A stretch of 64,000 bases of DNA. It comes from Thermoanaerobaculum sp. (GTDB lineage: Bacteria; Acidobacteriota; Thermoanaerobaculia; Multivoradales; UBA5704). The notes beneath the pieces are model-generated. The model was not told the DNA's origin. It saw only the letters and a program-made list of their open reading frames with translations, and searched no databases. Below are positions 56,494 through 64,000 of this stretch, in pieces (the stretch's first letter is position 1; the number at the start of each line of letters is the position of its first letter). The DNA lies in the NCBI GenBank assembly GCA_021154885.1, contig JAJKHS010000080.1, forward strand, positions 1-64,000, in the 5' to 3' direction. Position numbers and translations under genes: made by a program.

Positions 56494-58452
56494 TCAAACG
56501 AGCACCGGAACCTCCGCCGCTTCCACTGCCTTTTTGGCGGGCCGTCCCACCGGCTCGATGCGCACGGCCGTGGCCTTGAACTCCGAGGTGCCGGACTGCG
56601 GATCGACGGCGTCGATGGTCAACTCGTTAGTGGCCATCTGCTCGGGGAAGTGGAGAGTCATGAACGCGAGGCCCGGCCGCAGACCGGCGTCGAAGCGCAC
56701 GGGGGCGACCACGGCGCCGCGCCGCGATACCACGCGCACGGGGTCACCCTCGGCGACACCCAGCCGTTGGCCGTCCGCGGGGTGGAGGTCGACGGACGCG
56801 GCCCGCCGGTTGGGCGAGGCGTAGAGCCCGGTCTGGACGCCGGTGTTGTAGGAGTCCAGGTGCCGGCCCGTGGTCAGGCGGATGGGGAACTCCGCCGTCA
56901 GCTCGTCGACCGGCGGCTCATGCTCCACGGCCGCGAACGGCGCCCGCGGTCCCACGATGGGCCGCTCCCAGAGCCGCCCGTGCAGATACATCTCGCCGGG
57001 GTGCGACTCGTCGTAGCAGGGCCACTGGAGACCGCCCTCGGCCTCCAGCCGCGCGTAGGACATGCCGGCGTGTACGGGTGAAAGGGACCGCAGCTCGTTC
57101 CACAGCTCCTCGGCCGTCGGATCGCCAAGGTCGCGGCCCATGCGGCGGGCGAGGTCGCAGAGGATCTCGATGTCGTCGCGCACGCCGGCCGGCGGCGGCA
57201 GGGCCCGGCGTACCCGCTGGACGCGCCGCTCGCTGTTGGTCACCGTGCCCTCGGACTCGCACCAGCCGGCGGCGGCCGGCAGCACCACGTCCGCCAGCTC
57301 GGCGGTGGCGGTGAGGAGCATGTCCTGCACGACGAGGATCTCCAGGCCCTTGAGACGTTTGACGGCGAGGTGCTGGTCCGCCTCGGAATTGGCCGGGTTC
57401 TCGCCGATGACATAGAGGGCCGTGAGCTCGCCGTGGTCCATGGCCTCGAACATGTCGGAGAGGTGCCAGCCGCGCTTGGGCGGCACCGGCACGCCCCAGG
57501 CGCGCTCGAACTTCGCCCGCAGTGGAGCGCTCTCCACGTGCTGGAAGCCGGGGAGGCGGTCGGGCAGCGCGCCCATATCGCCGCCGCCCTGGACGTTGTT
57601 CTGACCCCGCAGGGGATTGACGCCGGAGCCGTAGCGTCCCACGTGGCCGGTGAGCAGAGAGAGGTTGATCAGCGCGCGGACGTTGTCCACCGCGTTGTGG
57701 TGCTCGGTGATGCCCAGCGTCCAGCAGATCACGGCGCGGTCGGCCCGGGCATAGGCATGGGCGAGCTCGCGGATCTGCGCCGCGGGAACGCCGGCGACGG
57801 CCTCGGCGCGCTCCAGCGTCCAAGGCTCGACGCTGCGGCGGAAATCTTCAAAGCCGCTGGTGGCGTGCTCGACGAAACTGCGATTTTCGAGGCCCGCCGC
57901 GAGGATCTCCCGCGCCACGGCGTTGGCCAGCGGGATGTCCGTGCCGACGTGGAGCGGCAGGTGCCCGACCTCATCGCCAGAATTGACCGCCCATTGCGCG
58001 GAGGTGGTCCTCCTCGGGTCCACCACATAGAGCTTCGCCCCGTTGTGGATCCCCTGCAACACGTGATGAAAGAAGATCGGATGCGCCTCCCGGGCATTGC
58101 TGCCCCAGAGGACGACGAGGTCCGTCTCCTCCATCTCGCGATAGGAGGTGGTGCCGCCGCCCATTCCGAAGACCGTCGCCAGACCGACGACGCTGGGGGC
58201 GTGTCAGGTCCGGTTGCAGGAATCGATGTTGTTGCTGCCCACCACCGTCCGCGCGAATTTCTGCGCCAGGTAGTTCATCTCGTTCGTGGTCTTGGAGCAA
58301 CTGAACAGCCCGAACGTCTGCGGGCCGTGCTTCTCCACCGCGGCACGGAATCCCGCCGCGGCGCGGTCGAGCGCCTCGTCCCAGGTGGCGGGACGCAGAG
58401 CGCCGTTGTCGCGAACGAGCGGGGTGGTGAGACGAGTGTCGTGCTTGGACAT
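56494..58452 (-). CDS. fdhA: Formate dehydrogenase catalytic subunit, selenocysteine-containing
   Basis: A 652-residue molybdopterin enzyme from ATG 58452 (MSKHDTRLTTPLVRDNGALR) behind AAGGAGG. The in-frame TGA at 58206-58204 is codon 83 in the context NIDSCNRT-TGA-HAPSVVGLAT, exactly where FDHs have the Sec/Cys ligand of Mo/W. The frame continues with GMGGGTTSYREMEETDLVVL, VVDPRRTTSAQWA, GITEHHNAVDNVRALIN, GVNPLRGQNNVQGGGDMGAL and a C-terminal molydop-binding domain. A SECIS-like hairpin lies just downstream of the TGA. It oxidises formate to CO2. The N-terminal iron-sulfur part is encoded separately at 53691-54683. selA/selB/selC are not in the window. Confidence 0.92.
58174..58206 (-). promoter_or_regulatory. 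SECIS element for UGA readthrough in fdhA
   Basis: On the minus strand the UGA (58206-58204) is followed 14 bases later by a hairpin with stem CGTCG/CGACG around GTCTGG (58189-58174), giving the GGUCU apical loop seen in bacterial SECIS elements such as E. coli fdhF. The position and loop fit SelB binding. Confidence 0.75.
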
Positions 58453-58610
58453 GGGGCCTCCTTCGGCTCGGGGCCGAGTATATCGCGGTGCGTAGGGGAG
58501 GCGGTAACCGACCCTCATGGGTACAGGGGCGGCGGGGACCTGGGAGCGGCATGCCCTTCGAGGCCTCACCCCCCCATAGGCGCTAACGTTGCGAAGAGGC
58601 GATTCCGTTG

Positions 58611-58778
58611 CCCTCTGTAGAGACGCCCCGTGGGGAACCCCCGCGGGGCGTCTCCGGGGCGGAGAGGACGATCCAATCGGCCACGGGGTGCCCGCGGGGC
58701 GACGGCGAGAGGACAGCCGACAGCGCCGCACCCCGAGACGCCCCACGGGGTTCCCCGTGGGCGTCTCTACATTGAGGG
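58611..58778. repeat. Long inverted-repeat element, two palindromic arms
   Basis: Arms at 58611-58655 and 58734-58778 are inverted copies of each other, about 45 bp. Each arm is itself an imperfect palindrome (GTAGAGACGCCCC ... GGGGCGTCTC). About 78 bp lie between them. It sits in the gap upstream of the thioesterase gene, and no gene is visible in 58453-58843. It has the form of a REP-pair or a small non-autonomous element. Confidence 0.8.
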
Positions 58779-58847
58779 CGAACCCTTACTAGGGGACGAG
58801 CCTCCGGAGGCCTCTGCCCGTATGAAGACGCGGTTGCCTGCCGGCGG

Positions 58848-58863
58848 GTTTCGTGCTGTGATC
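58848..58863 (+). promoter_or_regulatory. Conserved upstream motif, copy 1
   Basis: GTTTCGTGCTGTGATC, ending 27 bases before the thioesterase ATG. The same 16-mer (one variable base) lies at 59408-59423 and 63188-63203 at nearly the same distance from start codons. Confidence 0.5.
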
Positions 58864-58890
58864 GGCGAAGCCTGAGGCCTCTCTTCCACC

Positions 58891-59349
58891 ATGCCCGCCC
58901 CTCCATTCTCCAGGACGTTCCAAGTGCGCTGGGGCGACATGGACTTGAACGCCCATATGCGCAACACCGCCTACCTGGACACGGCGGTCGACGTCCGCAT
59001 GATGTATTTCGCGGAGCAGGGCTTTCCGTTGCGCGAGTTCGAGAGGCTTCGCCTCGGGCCCGTCGTGCAGCGCGACGAGCTCGAATACTACCGGGAGCTC
59101 CACCTGCTCGATGCCGTGACGGTCACCCTCGAGCTCGCCGGCATCAGCTCCGACGCCTCGCGCTTCCGGCTGCGCAACGACTTCCTCCGCCCGGACGGCT
59201 CCCTGGCCGCACGCCTCATCACCACCGGCGGCTGGCTCGACCTCGGCCGGCGCCGGCTCGTCGCCCCGCCGGAAGCTCTCGCCACCCTGCTGAGCGCCCT
59301 GCCGCGGACCGCGGATTTCGAGGAGCTCGCGCCGGCGCTGAAGCTCTGA
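58891..59349 (+). CDS. Thioesterase, hotdog fold (4-hydroxybenzoyl-CoA-like)
   Basis: A 152-residue protein starting MPAPPFSRTFQVRWGDMDLN. WGDMDLNAHMRNTAYLD carries the catalytic Asp and the start of the hotdog helix. ELEYYRELHLLDAVTVTLEL and FRLRNDFLRPDGSLAARLIT are the following strands. It hydrolyses acyl-CoA or related thioesters. The substrate is unknown. Confidence 0.9.
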   Translation: MPAPPFSRTFQVRWGDMDLNAHMRNTAYLDTAVDVRMMYFAEQGFPLREFERLRLGPVVQRDELEYYRELHLLDAVTVTLELAGISSDASRFRLRNDFLRPDGSLAARLITTGGWLDLGRRRLVAPPEALATLLSALPRTADFEELAPALKL

Positions 59350-59407
59350 GCGCTGCCGCTCTCCACCTCGACTCGTGTTACCATCGGTAGGCGTTACGTC
59401 GTCACGG

Positions 59408-59423
59408 GTTTCGTGGTGTGATC
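59408..59423 (+). promoter_or_regulatory. Conserved upstream motif, copy 2
   Basis: GTTTCGTGGTGTGATC, ending 29 bases before the first Uma2 start codon. The similarity to copy 3 extends through the whole leader. Confidence 0.5.
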
Positions 59424-59452
59424 CCGCAACCCGCCGGGAAAGGCAGTCACAG

Positions 59453-60245
59453 ATGAGCGCTCTTCCGCTTGAGCAGGAGATCGAATACCCCACCCCCGGC
59501 GGCGGCCCCATAGCCGAGACGCAACAGCACGTCCAGGCAATCCTCGATCTCTTGCTCGCCCTGCAACTCCGCTATGCCGCGGCTCCGGACATCTGGGTGG
59601 GAGCTACCTCCTTCCTCTTTTATGAGGAGGGAAATACCAAGGCCCATGTGTCCCCGGACGTGATGCTTGCCAAGGGGGTCGTCAAGTGGAAACCGGCCCA
59701 ACTACCTGCTCTGGAAGGAGAGGCCGCCGAGCCTGATCGTGGAGGTGACGTCACAGAAGACCCGGCGCAAGGATCTGGGCCTCAAAAAGTCGCTCTACGA
59801 GCGCATCGGCACGGAGGAGTACATCCTCTTCGATCCTTTCGGCGAGTACCTGAAGCCACGGCTGCAGGGCTTCACACTATTTCACGACTGCTATCAGCCC
59901 ATTCCCTTGGAGCCGGACGGCTCGCTGCTGAGCCGCACGACGGGCCTGTGGATGAAGCCCGAAGGGAAACGATTGCGGCTGGCGGAAGCCGTCGAAGAGG
60001 TGATCCTGTGGCCGGAGGAGTTGGAAGCGGCCCGCGCCCGGGAGGCGGCTGCACGGCGGGCCGCGGAGGATGAGCGGCGTGCTGAGGCGGTTGCGCGGCG
60101 CGCTGCGGAGACCGCGCAACGCCTTGCGGAGGCGAGGGCACAGGCCGCGGAATTGGAGGCCGCCGAAGAGAAGGCCGCACGGCGCGCCACCGAGGAGCGG
60201 CTCCGGGCGCTGGAAGAGGAGCTGAGCCGGTTGCGGAAAACCTGA
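59453..60245 (+). pseudogene. Uma2-family nuclease-like protein, frameshifted, copy 1
   Basis: From ATG 59453 (MSALPLEQEIEYPTPGGGPI). Up to about 59694 the frame reads HVSPDVMLAKGVVK; then the +1 frame continues with NRPNYLLWKERPPSLIVEV, TSQKTRRKDLGLKKSLYER and YILFDPFGEYLKPRLQG. These are the Uma2 core (PD-(D/E)xK-like, SPDV and EVTS). A long Ala/Arg/Glu coiled-coil tail ends at 60245. The break is at the same place as in the second copy at 63234. Uma2 function is unknown. Confidence 0.75.
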
Positions 60246-60267
60246 GGCGCGGGCCGGCCGAAATTCC

Positions 60268-60293
60268 CCAGAGGGGGGCAAGCCCCCCTCTGG
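60268..60293. terminator. Hairpin terminator after Uma2 copy 1
   Basis: A perfect 11-bp stem (CCAGAGGGGGG / CCCCCCTCTGG) with a CAAG loop, between the convergent Uma2 and NACHT genes. Confidence 0.7.
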
Positions 60294-60326
60294 ACTCCCC
60301 CCGTCCAGAGATCAGAGAGCAGAGGG

Positions 60327-63101
60327 TCAGAGCTCAGAGGAGAATGGGAGCAGCACGACGCGGAATCCAATGGGGTCGAGCCGGTAGCCCGGGCCGTGCC
60401 TGTGGCGCACGGCGCAGCGGACGAACCCGGAGTTGTAGAAGTACGAGCCGCCGCGCAACACACGGAGCATGTTCGCATCTACTTTCAAATCCTCTCTGCC
60501 GCCCGCCGGATCGTAGGGGTACTCGAAATGTAGGCTCCGCGTCCACTCCCAAACGTTCCCGGCCATGTCCACACAGCCATAGGGGGAATCGCCCTTCGGC
60601 GAAAACAGACCGACCGGAGTCGTCGTGCGACTTCCCTGGTATGGACCCCACGGAAGGCGGAGTCTCCTTCCTGTGGCCCCCCAATACTCCGCAGTGTTGG
60701 CAAGGCCGCTTTTCCATTCGTTCCCCCACGGATACACCCGGCCGTCCGTTCCCCGCGCCGCCTTCTCCCACTCCGCCTCGCTCGGCAATCCAAAGCCGTG
60801 CCACTCCGCGAAGGCCAGAGCGTCGTGCCAGCTCACTGCGACGACGGGATGATCGGCGCTCCTGTTGTAGGCTTCAAAGCGTCTCTCCTCCTCCAGAGGG
60901 TGACCGCTTTTAGCAAGGAATTCCCGATACGTTTCCACGGTCACTGGGGTCTTCCCAATGTAAAACGTGGGGAGGTAGAGGGCGTGCTGCGGCCGCTCGT
61001 CCTCGGCACCCTCGTCCGCCTTGCTCCCCATCAGGAACTCTCCGGCCGGCACCTTGACCAGACCGAGATCTTCGAACCGCCCCAATTCGCACCACGCCCA
61101 GACAGCGGCCTTCCTGAGCTCCGGCTCGCCATGCCGTGCCGACTCCAGCGCCTGCCAGACCTCGGCATCGGGCGAGAACCGGATTCCAGCCAGGGCCCGC
61201 GCCGCCCGGCTTCGCACTGCTGTCTCCCCGGAGCCGTCTCCCACCAGCCGCACGAGGAGAGAGGCCAGGGGCCGTGCCTGCGCCTCTCCCACCTCGGGAA
61301 TCAGCTCCAGAACACGCTTCTGGCGCTCCACGTTGCGCCCGCGCAGCTCCTCCTCCATCCACCGGCGAGCGGCCTCCAGGTCCGCGGCCACGAGGGCGCC
61401 TGCCAGCCGCCGGAAGGGGCCGGCCACCTCCTCGCGGGTGAGCCGCTCGATCAGCCGCTTCTTGACCTCGGCCCGCAGGTCGTCCCCGAGCTGAATGTCC
61501 TCGGCGAGCGTCAGGCCCGCCATCTCCAGCTCCGCGCCGGACTCTCCAGTCCGCGCCAGCAACGCTTCGACGAACCGCTCGGCCCGATCGGCGGGAGCGA
61601 GGCCGGCGGCGATCAGGATCACCTCCCGCCAGCGCTCCTCGCCAGCCCGCTCCAGGAGCAGACTGTCGAGCTGATGCTCCACGAGGTATTCGGCGGACAA
61701 GTAATCGTGGAGGGCGCGGTGGGCGAAGCCGAAGAAGCCCAGGCGCTGTTCCTGGAGGATGCCGGAGCGCTCCCAGATCTGGCGGATCAGCCCCTCCCCG
61801 GAAATCGTGGCCTTGAGCTTCGGCAGCAGCGGCTCGATCAGACCGCAGAGAGTCGGGAGGTCCGCTTCGAGAAGATCCTCCTTCAGATAATGGAAAGCGA
61901 TCACCTGGAGGACCATCCTCTTTTCTTTGAGCGTGGGTGGTACCTCGGGGAGTTGGAGACGTTTGTCCTGCCGGTCCCAGAGGTCGAGGAGGATGTCCAC
62001 GCACTTCTCATACAGCTCGGCCCGGCCCTTCGGCAGGTCGGTGACGCGGTGGTAGTGGACGAGCGTGATCAGCGACAGGAGGAGCGGCGTGGAGGCGATG
62101 CGCAGGAGGTTCTCGTTCCCCTTCAGAGATCCCCAGAGCGCTTCGGCTCGCTGCCCGGCCTCCTCGAACGCCCGGCGCTCCACCTTCTGTACCTTCGCCG
62201 GATCGGGCGAGGCCCCCAGGAGGCCCACCGCGCGGGTGCGCAGGACCTCGCGATACCAGACTCCGAGAAAACGGCGGATGTCGTCGGCGGTGAACGGCTG
62301 GATCTCGTAGGTGCGGAGGGCGGGGAGCTGGTTGTGCCAGCCGGCGACCCGGCAGGTCACGACGTAGTAGTTCTCAGGATAGTCGGCGACCAACCTCTCG
62401 ATCTCCTCGACGGCCTGGGCGTGGCGCGTCTCGTCCAGCACCTCGTCGAGACCGTCGAGGAGAACGAGGCAGCCGCCGCGCTTCAGCCAGCGCTCGGGAT
62501 AGCCGGCCGGGATCTGTTTAAGCGGCGAGGACTTCGCCAGCAGGGCGGTGAGCGTCTCGTTCCCGGCGCTCCCGAGCTCTCGCAGGCGCGCCAGCAAAGG
62601 AAAGGGGCGACGGAGCCGATCGCGCAGCGGGTTCTTCTGGTAACCGGTGAAGACGAGGACGAGATAATCGAGCAGCGTCGACTTGCCCGCTCCCGGGCTG
62701 CCCAGGATCGCCAGGCGCCGCTCTTCGGGCTTGAAGATCTCGTTCCAGCCAAAGCGGGGACTGTCCTCGTCTCGCCCGGCGGCCACGCGCAGCGAGACGT
62801 AGACCTCCTGCAGCCGCGGCGGATGGAGGTCCGCTTGGTTGTAGACGCCGATCAGCTTGAGCCAGCGGTGGCGGTCCGCCAGCGCTGTCAGATAGCGCTT
62901 GCGGAAGCGCCAGCCGAGTCCGGCGAAGGCGGTCTCCAGCCATTTTCCAATCTTCACGGACACCGCCGGGAGCACCTTGGTAAAGAGAAGCGTCACGGCG
63001 GCCGTGATGACGACGAGGAGGACCTTGTCCCCGTTCTGTTGCCAGAAACCGGGAGGCGGTGCCGCAGGGGCAGCCTGGAGGAGGACGAGGATTCCGCTCA
63101 T
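60327..63101 (-). CDS. Membrane-anchored NACHT ATPase with C-terminal FGE-sulfatase-like domain
   Basis: A 924-residue protein. Residues 27-46 form an N-terminal membrane helix (VLLVVITAAVTLLFTKVLPA). The NACHT NTPase has Walker A GSPGAGKS at 134-141 and Walker B LVLLDGLDEV at 212-221, then a winged-helix/helical region (FGFAHRALHDYLSAEYLVEH) and HEAT-like helices to about 690. The last 230 residues are an FGE-sulfatase fold (VPAGEFLMGSKADEGAEDER, MAGNVWEWT, LRGGSYFYNSGFVRC). NACHT proteins of this kind act as signal-transducing immune ATPases; the FGE domain is the probable ligand sensor. It is flanked by two Uma2 copies. Confidence 0.9.
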   Translation of the reverse strand: MSGILVLLQAAPAAPPPGFWQQNGDKVLLVVITAAVTLLFTKVLPAVSVKIGKWLETAFAGLGWRFRKRYLTALADRHRWLKLIGVYNQADLHPPRLQEVYVSLRVAAGRDEDSPRFGWNEIFKPEERRLAILGSPGAGKSTLLDYLVLVFTGYQKNPLRDRLRRPFPLLARLRELGSAGNETLTALLAKSSPLKQIPAGYPERWLKRGGCLVLLDGLDEVLDETRHAQAVEEIERLVADYPENYYVVTCRVAGWHNQLPALRTYEIQPFTADDIRRFLGVWYREVLRTRAVGLLGASPDPAKVQKVERRAFEEAGQRAEALWGSLKGNENLLRIASTPLLLSLITLVHYHRVTDLPKGRAELYEKCVDILLDLWDRQDKRLQLPEVPPTLKEKRMVLQVIAFHYLKEDLLEADLPTLCGLIEPLLPKLKATISGEGLIRQIWERSGILQEQRLGFFGFAHRALHDYLSAEYLVEHQLDSLLLERAGEERWREVILIAAGLAPADRAERFVEALLARTGESGAELEMAGLTLAEDIQLGDDLRAEVKKRLIERLTREEVAGPFRRLAGALVAADLEAARRWMEEELRGRNVERQKRVLELIPEVGEAQARPLASLLVRLVGDGSGETAVRSRAARALAGIRFSPDAEVWQALESARHGEPELRKAAVWAWCELGRFEDLGLVKVPAGEFLMGSKADEGAEDERPQHALYLPTFYIGKTPVTVETYREFLAKSGHPLEEERRFEAYNRSADHPVVAVSWHDALAFAEWHGFGLPSEAEWEKAARGTDGRVYPWGNEWKSGLANTAEYWGATGRRLRLPWGPYQGSRTTTPVGLFSPKGDSPYGCVDMAGNVWEWTRSLHFEYPYDPAGGREDLKVDANMLRVLRGGSYFYNSGFVRCAVRHRHGPGYRLDPIGFRVVLLPFSSEL

Positions 63102-63187
63102 ACTGAACCTGGAGAGTCTACATCCTTGCCGCCGCCTTATCGCTCACCCGTGCTACCATAGAGACGGTCGGAGTTGCGTGGTCACAA

Positions 63188-63203
63188 GTTTCGTGATGTG
63201 ATC
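63188..63203 (+). promoter_or_regulatory. Conserved upstream motif, copy 3
   Basis: GTTTCGTGATGTGATC, ending 30 bases before the second Uma2 start codon. Confidence 0.5.
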
Positions 63204-63233
63204 CCGCGACCCGTCGGGGAAAGGCAGGCACGC

Positions 63234-63714
63234 ATGAGCGCTCTTTTGCTCGAGCAGGAGATCGAATACCCCACCTCCGACGGCCAGCCCATGGCCGAAA
63301 CCCCAGAGCACGTCCAGGCGATCTTCGACCTCCTCCACGGGTTGCAACGTCGCTATGTCACGACGCCGGACGTCTGGGTGGGAGCCAACTTCTTCCTCTT
63401 CTACGAGAGGGGAAATCCCAAGGCCCGCGTGTCTCCGGACGTGATGCTGGCCAAGGGGGTCGCCCCAAGGGGACCGGCAAAACTACCTGCTCTGGCGGGA
63501 GCCTCCCCCGAGCCTGGTGGTGGAGGTGACGTCGCGCAAGACCCGGCGCAAGGACTCGGGACCCAAGAAAACGCTATACGAGCGGATCGGCACCGAGGAG
63601 TACATCCTCTTCGATCCCTTCGGGGATTACCTGCGGCCGCGGTTGCAGGGCTTCAGGCTGCGGCGCAGCCGCTATCAGCCCATTCCTGAAACGAAGAGAG
63701 ACGCGAGAAAATGA
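63234..63714 (+). pseudogene. Uma2-family nuclease-like protein, frameshifted and short, copy 2
   Basis: From ATG 63234 (MSALLLEQEIEYPTSDGQPM). The first frame gives VSPDVMLAKGVAPRG; near 63468 the +1 frame continues RQNYLLWREPPPSLVVEVTS and YERIGTEEYILFDPFGDYLR. It stops at 63714, without the coiled-coil tail of copy 1. The DNA, including the leader and the site of the frameshift, is closely related to copy 1. Confidence 0.75.
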
Positions 63715-63746
63715 GAGGATGAGGCAGGAGTAAGACTACCGCGTCG

Positions 63747-64000
63747 ATGAAGACTTCAGTTCCGTGGCCAAGGCTCGAGGCTGCCTACGAAGCGCGGGTC
63801 AGCACTCGGGCGCAGCGCTCGGTGTCCGCTCACGAGGCGCAAGATCTGAAGTTTGCGGCTGGTCGGTTGGCCGAAGGCAAGGCGATCGGCGAGCTCCTAG
63901 CGGCCAGGTTCAGCGGGCCGGTGCGCGTCCTCGACCTGGGATCTGGCAATGGCGGAGTCGCGTCCGGTGTTGCGAACTTCGAGAGGATGACCGTCGTGGC
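63747..64000 (+). CDS. Class I SAM-dependent methyltransferase, 5' part
   Basis: Runs off the window. Starts at ATG 63747 (MKTSVPWPRLEAAYEARVST). After a helical lead (HEAQDLKFAAGRLAEGKAIG) it has SAM motif I, VRVLDLGSGNGGVASGVANF. The substrate cannot be told from the first 84 residues. Confidence 0.75.
   Translation, partial: MKTSVPWPRLEAAYEARVSTRAQRSVSAHEAQDLKFAAGRLAEGKAIGELLAARFSGPVRVLDLGSGNGGVASGVANFERMTVV

Noticed and set aside
58204-58206. fdhA read as a nonsense pseudogene because of the in-frame TGA
   Set aside because: Codon position equals the Sec/Cys site of formate dehydrogenases, the frame continues with conserved sequence and a SECIS-like hairpin follows.
60798-63161. 787-codon plus-strand open frame opposite the NACHT gene
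   Set aside because: Antisense shadow without recognisable motifs.

Overview
The window is high-GC bacterial chromosome, most likely from an Acidobacteriota genome (Thermoanaerobaculia-like). The strongest pointers are two large FtsX/MacB-type orphan permeases, one directly behind a PadR regulator gene (the arrangement typical of acidobacterial ADOP permeases), plus many secreted proteins with cysteine-rich tails. The lineage is an inference. I saw no rRNA, tRNA or CRISPR array. Several genes are broken by apparent single-base indels (near 2360, 6036, 34437, 44990, 48733, 59694 and 63468). These are either real decay or residual errors of a draft assembly.

Layout: 1-3237 holds a truncated PepSY-like gene, a small HTH gene and a frameshifted secreted DUF3103 gene. 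3238-6208 is a GntR/ABC transporter operon followed by a broken DinB gene. 6237-11182 has an ADOP permease, an SDR dehydrogenase, a YfiT-like DinB protein, a DUF2892 protein and a STAS-like protein. 11449-15321 is a tandem pair of secreted PQQ-like beta-propeller proteins with matching 5' leaders. 15364-21051 is dnaE2 followed by three small toxin/antitoxin-like modules (PIN; HepT/MntA; a possible nuclease with DUF2283), with partial copies of the dnaE2 3' end lying between them. 21134-29190 has a serine hydrolase, a flavoprotein, a gamma-glutamyltransferase and a PadR/ADOP pair. 29408-33599 has a PLP decarboxylase, a DJ-1/PfpI protein and a DUF4214 protein. 33909-39002 has RidA, a decayed antitoxin/FRG region, prfC, a secreted hydrolase, and a small gene next to a deoxyribosyltransferase/TIR-like gene. 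39102-41755 is clpS-clpA.

41784-44818 is a visibly AT-richer three-gene island encoding a DNA methyltransferase, a DUF262 protein and a HEPN-like protein. It probably starts with a leaderless message and abuts a wrecked Spy-like gene. It is the best candidate here for an undescribed defence system. 45364-53668 is mixed: a DHFR-like reductase, an amidase, a DUF2442/DUF4160 pair, a degenerate 21-bp minisatellite, a CocE-like hydrolase, an M23 peptidase and a second HepT/MntA pair with a shortened toxin.

53691-58452 is a three-gene NAD-linked formate dehydrogenase operon. Its catalytic subunit contains an in-frame UGA with a SECIS-like hairpin (selenocysteine), and its iron-sulfur arm is encoded separately at the end of the operon. 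58611-63714 carries an inverted-repeat element, a thioesterase, and a large membrane-anchored NACHT-FGE protein flanked by two Uma2 copies that are frameshifted at the same place. The window ends inside a methyltransferase gene.
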